From positions 1 to 10,503 of the forward strand of contig JAZNTB010000012.1 in the NCBI GenBank assembly GCA_045591565.1: a DNA stretch of 10,503 bases. Reading direction: 5' to 3'. The notes below the pieces were generated by a model. The model was given only the letters and a program-made list of their open reading frames with translations. It had not been told where the DNA came from and did no database searches. Source of the stretch: UBA1738 sp045591565. Its GTDB lineage: Bacteria > Bacillota > Clostridia > UBA1381. The translations under genes and the position numbers were made by a program. Below, in pieces: positions 1 to 6,048 of this stretch (positions within the stretch are counted from its first letter, which is position 1; every line of letters begins with the position of its first letter).

Positions 1-25
1 GTTATGACCACTTCGATATCACTCC
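1..25 (-). tRNA. Partial tRNA gene (5' end), probably tRNA-Ser
   Basis: Read on the minus strand, the 25 bases from position 25 leftwards look like the first third of a tRNA. There is a 7-base acceptor strand GGAGTGA, then TA, a 3-base D-stem strand TCG, and a D-loop containing AAGTGGTCATAA. The expected invariant bases T8, A14, G15, G18-G19 and A21 are all present. The rest, including the anticodon and variable arm, lies outside the window. The 5' part resembles class II tRNA-Ser genes of Clostridia as I remember them; the serine identity is inference and the anticodon cannot be read. A sigma-A promoter correctly placed about 20 bases upstream supports a transcribed gene. Confidence 0.65.
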
Positions 26-45
26 ATAATATTTGGCACCAGTAC

Positions 46-74
46 ATTATACAGCATAATAGTCAAATTTGCAA
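46..74 (-). promoter_or_regulatory. Sigma-A promoter for the leftward tRNA
   Basis: On the minus strand there is a -35 box TTGCAA (69-74), a 17-base spacer and a perfect -10 box TATAAT (46-51). Transcription should start near position 39, giving a leader of roughly 14 bases before the tRNA 5' end at 25. This is typical of stable RNA promoters. The promoter diverges from the sporulation locus on the plus strand. Confidence 0.7.
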
Positions 75-105
75 GTGTTTTTTTGGAAAATGTAGAAATA
101 ATTTC

Positions 106-132
106 ACAGAAATCTCTTTAAAACATAGTATA
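106..132 (+). promoter_or_regulatory. Candidate mother-cell (sigma-K or sigma-E type) promoter
   Basis: The sequence CATAGTATA at 124-132 matches the CATANNNTA form of the sigma-K -10 element and is close to the sigma-E form. An AC dinucleotide at 106-107, 16 bases upstream, could be the short sigma-K -35 element. It lies about 30 bases before a small membrane-protein ORF followed by spoVM, and spoVM is a mother-cell gene in Bacillus subtilis. The match is short and the region AT-rich, so the assignment rests mainly on context. Confidence 0.45.
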
Positions 133-162
133 TAGTATATAAAGCAATCGAGGTGCATTAGT

Positions 163-315
163 ATGCTTAAGTTAGGATGCAAAGCAGTAGGGCTTGCCGC
201 TCTTACTTTTTGTATTGGAATGATATGTGGTTTGGTTTTTCCAATATACATAGTTGCTGTGGTTGAAACGCTGCTTTTGCTTGTAATGGCGTACTGCTGT
301 TTGTTCAGATTTTAG
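163..315 (+). CDS. Small hydrophobic membrane protein, 50 aa, upstream of spoVM
   Basis: This short ORF encodes 50 residues. The start is supported by AGGTG at 151-155, seven bases before the ATG. After a short basic N-terminus (Met-Leu-Lys-Leu-Gly-Cys-Lys) there are two hydrophobic segments, roughly residues 8-26 and 29-48, joined by a turn at Pro27. The segments are rich in Leu, Val, Ile, Ala and Cys, with one acidic residue (Glu35) inside the second; five cysteines is high for such a small protein. The shape suggests a helical hairpin in the membrane. It ends 27 bases before spoVM and follows a candidate mother-cell promoter, so a sporulation role is plausible by association. I do not recognise a named family and assign no function. 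Confidence 0.68.
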   Translation: MLKLGCKAVGLAALTFCIGMICGLVFPIYIVAVVETLLLLVMAYCCLFRF

Positions 316-342
316 TGCCGTATTTGCAGGAAGGAGATTTTT

Positions 343-414
343 ATGAAAATTGTTGTAATGAAAATGCCTAAATTTTTATCCGGAATAGTAAAAACCGTAC
401 TGAAAATGAACTGA
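343..414 (+). CDS. spoVM: Stage V sporulation protein M (SpoVM), 23 aa
   Basis: This is a 23-residue micropeptide with a strong ribosome binding site, AAGGAG at 331-336, six bases before the ATG. Residues 9-16 read PKFLSGIV. They align without gaps to PKFLGGIV at the same positions in the 26-residue B. subtilis SpoVM; Lys2, Lys7, the key Pro9 and Leu20 are also kept, and the C-terminus is three residues shorter. In B. subtilis SpoVM is an amphipathic helix that recognises the convex outer forespore membrane in the mother cell, anchors SpoIVA for spore coat assembly, and interacts with the FtsH protease. It lies behind a small membrane-protein gene and probably shares its promoter. The gene is easily missed by annotation because of its size. 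Its presence implies an endospore-forming lineage. Confidence 0.92.
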   Translation: MKIVVMKMPKFLSGIVKTVLKMN

Positions 415-447
415 AAATAACGAATATGACAGCTATATGAATTTTTC

Positions 448-477
448 TTGTCACATCTTGTGGGATTACAGTAAAAT
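448..477 (+). promoter_or_regulatory. Possible secondary sigma-A promoter upstream of the purine leader
   Basis: TTGTCA at 448-453 and TAAAAT at 472-477 are separated by 18 bases, an acceptable but not ideal sigma-A arrangement. It would add a start site about 60 bases upstream of the main purine promoter, and its transcripts would still pass through the riboswitch. The area is AT-rich, so a chance match is possible. Confidence 0.25.
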
Positions 478-510
478 ATACCAAAAAACCGCAAAATAAA
501 GGATTTTTTC

Positions 511-539
511 TTGACAATAAACTGCTAATATGTTAGAAT
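511..539 (+). promoter_or_regulatory. Main sigma-A promoter of the purine operon
   Basis: There is a perfect -35 box TTGACA (511-516), an ideal 17-base spacer and a -10 box TAGAAT (534-539), preceded by an extended -10 TG at 531-532. Transcription should start around 545-548, only about 10 bases before the riboswitch aptamer, so nearly the whole leader is regulatory RNA. I see no inverted CGAA/TTCG PurBox of the Bacillus PurR type around it, which suggests that control is mainly at the RNA level. Confidence 0.85.
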
Positions 540-553
540 TTTATTGTGATATA

Positions 554-626
554 TTTCTGCTGTAACTGACGGATGTGCGGTGAACCGCAAGGGAGCAGCA
601 GATGGTTAATGCCGACCGTCTGGGCG
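554..626 (+). promoter_or_regulatory. ZTP riboswitch aptamer (pfl motif)
   Basis: The leader matches the ZTP/ZMP-sensing pfl RNA. P1 pairs TCTGCTG (556-562) with CAGCAGA (596-602). Within it lies the conserved GTAACTGACGG (562-572), followed by hairpin P2 (576-580 with 585-589, loop TGAA) and the conserved GGGAGC (591-596). After a short linker comes the second subdomain, GCCGACCGTCTGGGC (611-625), where GCC (611-613) pairs with GGC (623-625) as P3. A pseudoknot joins GACGG (568-572) to CCGTC (616-620) in the P3 loop. This class senses AICAR ribotide (ZMP) or its triphosphate, signals of 10-formyl-THF shortage. It precedes purE and an operon containing glyA, purN and AICAR transformylase, a typical regulon. 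Gene control probably works through the overlapping terminator as an on-switch. Confidence 0.95.
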
Positions 627-661
627 TACCTATCGAAATTGGATAGGTGCGCCTTTTTATT
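622..661 (+). terminator. Intrinsic terminator acting as the riboswitch expression platform
   Basis: The 5' arm (623-634) pairs with the 3' arm (642-653) in about 12 base pairs, including one T-G wobble at 627/649. The loop spans 635-641 and is followed by TTTTTATT (654-661). The first arm uses the GGC at 623-625, which is also the 3' strand of aptamer P3, so a ligand-stabilised P3 and the full terminator stem compete. Binding of ZMP/ZTP should weaken termination and allow transcription into purE, whose ribosome binding site begins about 10 bases later. Confidence 0.92.
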
Positions 662-684
662 GCACAAGAAAAGGAGAATTTACT

Positions 685-1179
685 ATGAAAAAAGTGGCAG
701 TTATTATGGGCTCGGACAGTGATTTGCCGGTTGTGGAAAAGGCAATAAATACCCTTACGGAGTTCGAGGTCCCACATGAGGTACATGTTTTTTCTGCGCA
801 TAGAACGCCGGAAGAGTCTAAAGAATTTTCTCAAAGCGCGGCTGAAAACGGATTTGGAGCTATTATTGCAGCGGCAGGAATGGCAGCTCATTTAGCCGGT
901 GCTATTGCAGCAAATACTGTTGTGCCTGTAATAGGCATACCGGTAAAATCTCAGGCCTTAGACGGCATGGATGCACTTCTTTCAACCGTACAGATGCCAC
1001 CAGGAATACCGGTTGCAACAGTTGGAATAAACGGAGCTGCGAATGCTGCGCTGCTGGCAATTCAGATTTTAGCAACTGAGGACAAGGATTTATATAAAAA
1101 GCTCCTTGACGCAAGACGAGCCGGGTATGAAAAGGTTATTGAAAAAAACAAGGCAATAGAAGAAAAATTCAACGGTTAA
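685..1179 (+). CDS. purE: N5-carboxyaminoimidazole ribonucleotide mutase PurE (class I)
   Basis: This cytosolic enzyme forms CAIR from N5-CAIR in purine synthesis. The 164 residues are the full family length. Hallmarks are GSDSDLP (9-15), SAHRTPEE (37-44, with the catalytic-site His39 and Arg40) and AAGMAAHLAG (63-72), followed by the conserved stretch VIGIPVKS and then GIPVATVGINGAANAALLA. His-Arg rather than His-Lys in the second motif favours class I (mutase, normally partnered with PurK) over the class II CO2-using form. No purK is visible here, so the N5-CAIR source must be encoded elsewhere. The start follows AAGGAG (671-676) by eight bases. It is the first gene after the riboswitch terminator, with purM 38 bases downstream. 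Confidence 0.97.
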   Translation: MKKVAVIMGSDSDLPVVEKAINTLTEFEVPHEVHVFSAHRTPEESKEFSQSAAENGFGAIIAAAGMAAHLAGAIAANTVVPVIGIPVKSQALDGMDALLSTVQMPPGIPVATVGINGAANAALLAIQILATEDKDLYKKLLDARRAGYEKVIEKNKAIEEKFNG

Positions 1180-1217
1180 TTTCCGGGGAAATATTTATCA
1201 TAAGGGAGGACATAAAA

Positions 1218-2258
1218 GTGGAAAAAAGCTTTAGCGAAACTTACAAAGAGGCAGGCGTTGACATTACTGCCGGTTACAAGGCTGTTGAACTTATGAAACA
1301 GCATATCGCAAGAACAATGATTAATGGAAAGGCTTCTGATATCGGTGGATTTGGAGGTTTATTTGAGCTTGATCTCACGGGGATTGAAAAGCCGGTTTTA
1401 GTAAGCGGAACAGATGGAGTTGGAACAAAGCTCAAGATGGCATTTTTGCTGGACAAGCACAATACCGTTGGTATTGATTGTGTGGCTATGTGTGTAAACG
1501 ATATAATCTGTGTTGGTGCAAAGCCGCTGTTTTTCCTTGATTACATAGCTTGCGGAAAGAATTATCCGGAAAAGATTGCAGATATTGTATCCGGAATAGC
1601 TGAGGGCTGTGTTCAGTCAGGATGCGAGCTCATAGGTGGAGAAACCGCAGAAATGCCGGGATTCTATCCTATTGATGAATATGACCTTGCAGGATTTTCT
1701 GTTGGTGTTGTTGATAAGAAGAAAGTTTTAGATAATTCAAAGATAGAGGAAGGTGATGTAATAATCGCACTTCCTTCAAGCGGTGTACATTCAAATGGAT
1801 TTTCGCTGGTAAGAAAGGTATTCGATGTAGAGAATGCTGATATTAAAGTTCCTTGTGCTGAGCTTGGTGGAAAGTCTATCGGTGAAACGCTTTTAACACC
1901 TACAAAAATATATGTAAAGCCGATGCTTGCACTTTTTGATGCCGTTACTGTTAAGGCGGTATCCCACATAACAGGCGGAGGATTTTATGAGAATATTCCA
2001 AGAAGTATTCCAAAGGGTTTTACTGCTAATATCGAAAAAAGTTCAGTAAGAGTTCTGCCTATTTTCAACCTTCTGCAGAAAACAGGAAATATTTCCGAGC
2101 ATGATATGTTCAACACTTTCAATATGGGTGTAGGAATGAGCATTGTTGTTTCTGCTGCTGACAAGGATAAGGCTCTTGAGGTTTTAAAAGCGAACGGCGA
2201 AGACGCTTATGTTATCGGTAACATAACAAAGGGCGAGGAAAGAGTGGTTATATGCTAA
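1218..2258 (+). CDS. purM: Phosphoribosylformylglycinamidine cyclo-ligase (AIR synthetase) PurM
   Basis: PurM closes the imidazole ring, converting FGAM to AIR with ATP. The 346 residues match the usual length of about 345. Visible motifs are GTDGVGTK (64-71), DCVAMCVNDI (87-96), GGETAEMPG (140-148), SSGVHSNGFSL (187-197) and ITGGG (251-255), covering the N-terminal ATP-binding and C-terminal AIRS domains. Translation begins at a GTG preceded by AAGGGAGGA (1202-1210), and no better ATG is in frame. The last seven bases overlap the start of purN, which suggests translational coupling. The product AIR feeds the PurE step encoded just upstream. Confidence 0.97.
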   Translation: MEKSFSETYKEAGVDITAGYKAVELMKQHIARTMINGKASDIGGFGGLFELDLTGIEKPVLVSGTDGVGTKLKMAFLLDKHNTVGIDCVAMCVNDIICVGAKPLFFLDYIACGKNYPEKIADIVSGIAEGCVQSGCELIGGETAEMPGFYPIDEYDLAGFSVGVVDKKKVLDNSKIEEGDVIIALPSSGVHSNGFSLVRKVFDVENADIKVPCAELGGKSIGETLLTPTKIYVKPMLALFDAVTVKAVSHITGGGFYENIPRSIPKGFTANIEKSSVRVLPIFNLLQKTGNISEHDMFNTFNMGVGMSIVVSAADKDKALEVLKANGEDAYVIGNITKGEERVVIC

Positions 2259-2857
2259 AAACCAAGATTGCGGTTTTTGTTTCAGGTGGTGGAACTAATC
2301 TTCAGGCGCTTATTGATGCCCAAAAATCAGGCGTGATAAAAAGCGGAGAAATAAAGGTTGTTATAGCAAGCAGACCCGATGCCTATGCGCTTGTAAGAGC
2401 GAAAGAAAACGGAATTGACACGGCGGTTGTATCAAGAAAAGAAAATCCAATTCAATCTGATTTTGAGCAGGGGATAATAAATATTCTTGAAAAATATGAA
2501 ATTGACCTTATCGTTCTCGCCGGATTTATGAGCATTTTAAGTGCTGATTTTACAAAGCGGTATGAAAACAGAATAATAAATGTTCATCCGTCGCTTATAC
2601 CATCTTTTTGCGGACAAGGTTTTTATGGATTAAGAGTCCATGAGGCGGCGCTGGAATACGGAGTAAAGGTGAGCGGTGCAACAGTACATTTTGTTAATGA
2701 AATTCCGGACGGCGGAAAAATCATACTTCAAAAAGCCGTTGAAGTAAAAGACGGGGATACACCTAAGATTTTACAGGAGAGAATTATGGAGGAGGCTGAA
2801 TGGAAGATTCTTCCTGAGGCTGTTGAGATTATTTCAAAGAAAATGATGGAGGATTAA
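2252..2857 (+). CDS. purN: Phosphoribosylglycinamide formyltransferase PurN (10-formyl-THF dependent)
   Basis: PurN transfers the formyl group of 10-formyl-THF to GAR, giving FGAR. The 201 residues are typical. The N-terminal nucleotide-binding loop is VSGGGTNLQAL (10-20). The catalytic triad expected from E. coli PurN is present as Asn110 and His112 in NVHPSLIPSF, and Asp153 in IPDGGKI. The ATG lies inside the end of purM (overlap ATGCTAA), and GAGGAAAGAG at 2235-2244 can serve as ribosome binding site. Only one base separates its stop codon from the next gene. As a consumer of 10-formyl-THF it fits an operon under ZTP control. Confidence 0.96.
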   Translation: MLKTKIAVFVSGGGTNLQALIDAQKSGVIKSGEIKVVIASRPDAYALVRAKENGIDTAVVSRKENPIQSDFEQGIINILEKYEIDLIVLAGFMSILSADFTKRYENRIINVHPSLIPSFCGQGFYGLRVHEAALEYGVKVSGATVHFVNEIPDGGKIILQKAVEVKDGDTPKILQERIMEEAEWKILPEAVEIISKKMMED

Positions 2858-2858
2858 A

Positions 2859-3587
2859 ATGGAACCATACAGAGTAGATAAAATAGGCGAACTTATTAAG
2901 GATAATTCTTATGTCGGCAGAGGCATTGTTGCCGGAAAAACAGCAAACGGCGAAAAAGCCGCTATTGCGTACTTTATTATGGGAAGATCGGAGAATTCGA
3001 GAAACAGGGTATTTGTTGAAAATGGAGAAGAAGTGATTATACATCCGTTTGACGCATCAAAAGTTGAAGACCCGAGCCTTATTATCTATTCTCCTATAAG
3101 AGTTTTTGAAAACAACCTTATTGTTACAAACGGTGACCAGACCGATACAATTTTTGATTTTGTAAAGGATGGAAGCACATTTACCGAAGCGCTCAAGACC
3201 CGTGAATTTGAGCCTGATGCTCCTAATTTCACACCAAGAATCAGCGCTATGCTCACATTTGATGAAAATGACTTTACTTATGAAATGAGTATTTTAAAAA
3301 GCGCCGATAAAGACGGAAGTGCTTGCAATAGGTATACATTCTCCTATCCGGCGCTTTCGGGACTCGGTCATTTTATTCACACATATCAGCATGACGGAAA
3401 CCCTATTCCGACTTTCTGCGGCGAACCGGAAAGAGTTTTAATTCCTGACGATATCGATGAGTTTTTGACAGATATATGGGAAAACCTAAACGAGCAGAAT
3501 AAAATTTCTATATATGTAAGATTTATTGATTTGAAAACTGGCGATGTGGAAAACAGGATGATAAATAAGAATGTAAAGGAGAACTGA
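2859..3587 (+). CDS. purO: Archaeal-type IMP cyclohydrolase (PurO family)
   Basis: The 242-residue product belongs to the IMP cyclohydrolase family first known from archaea (PurO), which closes FAICAR to IMP. It is unrelated to the MGS-like cyclohydrolase domain of bacterial PurH. Shared features include YVGRG near the N-terminus (18-22), GRSENSRNR (42-50), TNGDQTD (90-96) and PNFTPRI (122-128), in the same order as archaeal PurO. A His-rich segment, GLGHFIHTYQHDG (168-180), lies further on; the protein is longer than the roughly 200-residue archaeal forms. GGAGG at 2848-2852 sets the start one base after purN, and the stop overlaps the next gene by one base. The neighbour is an AICAR transformylase lacking its own cyclohydrolase domain, so the two together replace PurH. 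Function rests on family resemblance plus this context. Confidence 0.88.
   Translation: MEPYRVDKIGELIKDNSYVGRGIVAGKTANGEKAAIAYFIMGRSENSRNRVFVENGEEVIIHPFDASKVEDPSLIIYSPIRVFENNLIVTNGDQTDTIFDFVKDGSTFTEALKTREFEPDAPNFTPRISAMLTFDENDFTYEMSILKSADKDGSACNRYTFSYPALSGLGHFIHTYQHDGNPIPTFCGEPERVLIPDDIDEFLTDIWENLNEQNKISIYVRFIDLKTGDVENRMINKNVKEN
3575..3581 (+). promoter_or_regulatory. Ribosome binding site deciding the AICAR transformylase start
   Basis: AAAGGAG lies inside the last codons of purO. Two adjacent ATG codons follow, at 3587 and 3590, five and eight bases after the site. The second has the more usual spacing, so the mature protein may begin with Met-Lys-Glu rather than Met-Met-Lys. Confidence 0.6.
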
Positions 3588-4774
3588 TGATGAAAGAGTT
3601 TGAACTTAAATATGGATGTAATCCGAATCAAAAACCGTCCAAGATATATATGCATGACGGAAGCGAATTACCTATTGAAATTTTAAACGGAAGACCGGGA
3701 TTCATCAATTTCCTTGATGCATTCAACAGCTGGCAGCTTGTAAAGGAAATCAAAGAAGCAACAGGAATGTGTGCAGCAACCTCCTTTAAACATGTAAGTC
3801 CTACATCGGCAGCAGTAGGAATCAAAATGAGTGATAAGCTCAAAAAGGCATGCTTCGTTGATGATATTGAAGGACTTGACGAATCTCCTCTTGCAACAGC
3901 GTATGCAAGAGCGAGAGGAACAGACAGAATGAGCTCTTACGGCGACTGGATTGCACTTTCTGACAAATGTGATGTAACAACAGCAAAAATTATTTTCCGT
4001 GAGGTTTCAGACGGCGTTATTGCTCCTGACTATGACGATGAAGCGCTCGAAATCTTGAAGGGCAAGAGAAAGGGAACATATAATATAATCAAAATTGATG
4101 AAAATTTTGTTCCTGACGAGCAAGAGAGAAAACAGGTATTTGGTATTACCTTTGAACAGGGAAGAAACAACTTCAAAATTAATGAAGAACTTCTTTCTGA
4201 GATTGTTACAGAGAATAAAAATCTTCCTGATGATGCTAAGCGTGACCTTATAATCGCACTTATTACATTAAAGTATACACAGTCCAATTCTGTATGCTAC
4301 GCAAAGGACGGACAAGCAATAGGCGTAGGTGCAGGACAGCAGTCCAGAATTCACTGCACACGCCTCGCCGGTGGAAAGGCTGATTACTGGCACCTGCGAC
4401 AGAGCGATAAGGTTTTGAATCTTCCGTTTAAGGACAGCGTAAGACGCGCAGACCGTGATAATGCCATTGATGTTTACTTAGGTGAAGATTACGAAGATGT
4501 TTTGGCTGACGGAAAATGGCAGGATCTTTTCACGGAGCAGCCTGAGCCGTTTACAAGATGCGAGCAGAGAGAATATCTTTCAAACATTACAGGAGTTTCA
4601 CTCGGCTCGGATGCTTTCTTCCCGTTTGGGGATAATATAGAAAGAGCAAAGAGAAGCGGGGTAAGCTATATTGCTCAGCCGGGCGGATCAATCCGTGATG
4701 ATAATGTAATTGATACATGTAATAAATATGACATGGTTATGGCTATGACAAAGATGAGATTATTCCATCACTAA
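3587..4774 (+). CDS. purH: Stand-alone AICAR transformylase (PurH C-terminal half only)
   Basis: The enzyme formylates AICAR (ZMP) with 10-formyl-THF to FAICAR, so it consumes the ligand of the riboswitch controlling its own operon. The 395 residues (394 if the second ATG is used) contain only the transformylase fold: LKYGCNPNQ (7-15), the catalytic Lys68-His69 in SFKHVSPTSAAVG, ARGTDRMSSYGD (109-120), SNSVCYAKDGQAIGVGAGQ (233-251), SDAFFPFGDN (341-350) and PGGSIRD (365-371). The roughly 200-residue N-terminal cyclohydrolase domain of ordinary PurH is absent, and the ribosome binding site shows this is not a truncation. PurO directly upstream supplies the missing activity. Such single-domain enzymes are sometimes called PurV. 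The gene overlaps purO by one base, and glyA follows 20 bases later. Confidence 0.95.
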   Translation: MMKEFELKYGCNPNQKPSKIYMHDGSELPIEILNGRPGFINFLDAFNSWQLVKEIKEATGMCAATSFKHVSPTSAAVGIKMSDKLKKACFVDDIEGLDESPLATAYARARGTDRMSSYGDWIALSDKCDVTTAKIIFREVSDGVIAPDYDDEALEILKGKRKGTYNIIKIDENFVPDEQERKQVFGITFEQGRNNFKINEELLSEIVTENKNLPDDAKRDLIIALITLKYTQSNSVCYAKDGQAIGVGAGQQSRIHCTRLAGGKADYWHLRQSDKVLNLPFKDSVRRADRDNAIDVYLGEDYEDVLADGKWQDLFTEQPEPFTRCEQREYLSNITGVSLGSDAFFPFGDNIERAKRSGVSYIAQPGGSIRDDNVIDTCNKYDMVMAMTKMRLFHH

Positions 4775-4794
4775 TACAGGAGGACCCAAAAACT

Positions 4795-6033
4795 ATGCAG
4801 AATTTTTTTGATGAACTTAAAAACTATGACAGCGAAGTGTTTGATGCCTGCGACTTAGAACTTAAAAGACAGCAGCATAACATCGAGCTTATAGCTTCTG
4901 AAAATATTGTTTCAAAGGCTGTGCTTTTAGCAGCCGGTACACCGCTTACAAATAAGTACGCAGAAGGATATCCCTCTAAGAGATATTACGGCGGTTGCGA
5001 GTATGTTGATATAGTTGAGAATATAGCAAGAGAGCGTGCTAAAAAGCTGTTCGGTGCAGAACATGCAAATGTTCAGCCACATAGTGGAGCTAATGCTAAC
5101 CTTGCGGCTTTCTTTGCTGTGCTTGAGCCGGGCGATACTGTTATGGGATTAAGCCTTGCTCACGGCGGACACTTATCACATGGCTCTCCTGTTAATATAT
5201 CGGGCAAATACTTCAATATTGTACCGTATGGTGTATCTGACGATGATGAAAAGATAGACTACGATAAAATGCGCGAAATTGCGCTTGAATGCAAGCCCAA
5301 AATGATTGTATCAGGTGCAAGTGCATATTCAAGGACTATTGACTTTGAAAAAATCCGCGCTATCTGTGATGAAGTGGGCGCATATATGATGATTGATATG
5401 GCTCATATTGCAGGTTTGGTTGCGGCAGGCCTTCATCCAAGTCCTGTACCTTATGCAGACATTGTTACTTCAACTACCCATAAGACTTTAAGAGGTCCTC
5501 GTGGCGGACTTATTCTCTGCAAAGAAGAGCTTGCACAGAAGATAGACAAGGCTGTATTCCCGGGAACACAAGGCGGACCTTTGATGCACATAATTGCGGC
5601 GAAGGCTGTTGCTTTCGGCGAAGCACTTACCGAAGAATTTAAAGAATATCAGAAACAGATTATTAAAAATGCAAAGGTTTTATCGGAAGAGCTTGTAAAA
5701 AAAGGCTTTAAGGTTGTGTCAAACGGTACGGACAATCACCTTATGCTTTTAAATCTCACTCCGTTCGATATTACGGGAAAAGAGCTTGAAAAGCGCCTTG
5801 ATGAGGTTCACATTACAGTCAATAAAAATGCTATACCTAACGACCCGCAAAGTCCGTTTATAACAAGCGGTATAAGAATAGGAACTCCTGCAGTTACAAG
5901 CCGTGGATTTAAAGAGGAAGAAATGATTAAAATAGCCGGATGGATATATGATACAGTTGTTGATTTCGAAAACTCAAAGGACAGAATTTCTACAGAGGTT
6001 CAGGAGCTTTGTGCGAAATTTCCTATTTATTAA
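4795..6033 (+). CDS. glyA: Serine hydroxymethyltransferase GlyA
   Basis: GlyA is a PLP enzyme converting serine and THF to glycine and 5,10-methylene-THF. The 412 residues are full length. Motifs include the substrate-binding ELIASENIVS (31-40), YPSKRYYGGCEY (59-70), HSGANANLAA (96-105), DMAHIAGL (201-208), the PLP lysine Lys230 in TSTTHKTLRGPRGG, FPGTQGGP, and the C-terminal SGIRIGTPAVTSRGF. AGGAGGA (4778-4784) precedes the ATG by ten bases. Its place between AICAR transformylase and purD makes sense: it provides glycine for PurD and the one-carbon unit that becomes 10-formyl-THF for PurN and the transformylase. glyA is a recurrent member of ZTP-riboswitch operons. Confidence 0.97.
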   Translation: MQNFFDELKNYDSEVFDACDLELKRQQHNIELIASENIVSKAVLLAAGTPLTNKYAEGYPSKRYYGGCEYVDIVENIARERAKKLFGAEHANVQPHSGANANLAAFFAVLEPGDTVMGLSLAHGGHLSHGSPVNISGKYFNIVPYGVSDDDEKIDYDKMREIALECKPKMIVSGASAYSRTIDFEKIRAICDEVGAYMMIDMAHIAGLVAAGLHPSPVPYADIVTSTTHKTLRGPRGGLILCKEELAQKIDKAVFPGTQGGPLMHIIAAKAVAFGEALTEEFKEYQKQIIKNAKVLSEELVKKGFKVVSNGTDNHLMLLNLTPFDITGKELEKRLDEVHITVNKNAIPNDPQSPFITSGIRIGTPAVTSRGFKEEEMIKIAGWIYDTVVDFENSKDRISTEVQELCAKFPIY

Positions 6034-6048
6034 TCAGGAGGTGTAAAA

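Noticed and set aside
441..464. A small hairpin CACA/TGTG (452-455 with 459-462) downstream of spoVM.
   Set aside because: Four pairs, a three-base loop and no following T-tract do not make a terminator.
63..494. Minus-strand ORFs of about 60 codons at 63-251 and 312-494.
   Set aside because: They lack convincing ribosome binding sites and lie antisense to the small membrane-protein gene and spoVM, which have good sites and sensible products.
483..509. A possible terminator: AAAAAACC (483-490) and GGATTTTTT (501-509) can pair around a 10-base loop, ending in a T-run.
   Set aside because: The stem has only two G-C pairs and needs a bulged A at 503, so it is too weak. It also runs up against the purine promoter -35 box.
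490..684. A guanine/adenine riboswitch or PurR PurBox as the purine operon regulator.
   Set aside because: No purine-aptamer loops and no spaced CGAA/TTCG inverted pair are visible; the leader is fully accounted for by the ZTP aptamer and terminator.
541..891. A 116-residue minus-strand ORF across the riboswitch and the start of purE.
   Set aside because: It is antisense to a structured RNA and a clear purE coding region, has no recognisable protein motif, and is explained as a shadow frame.
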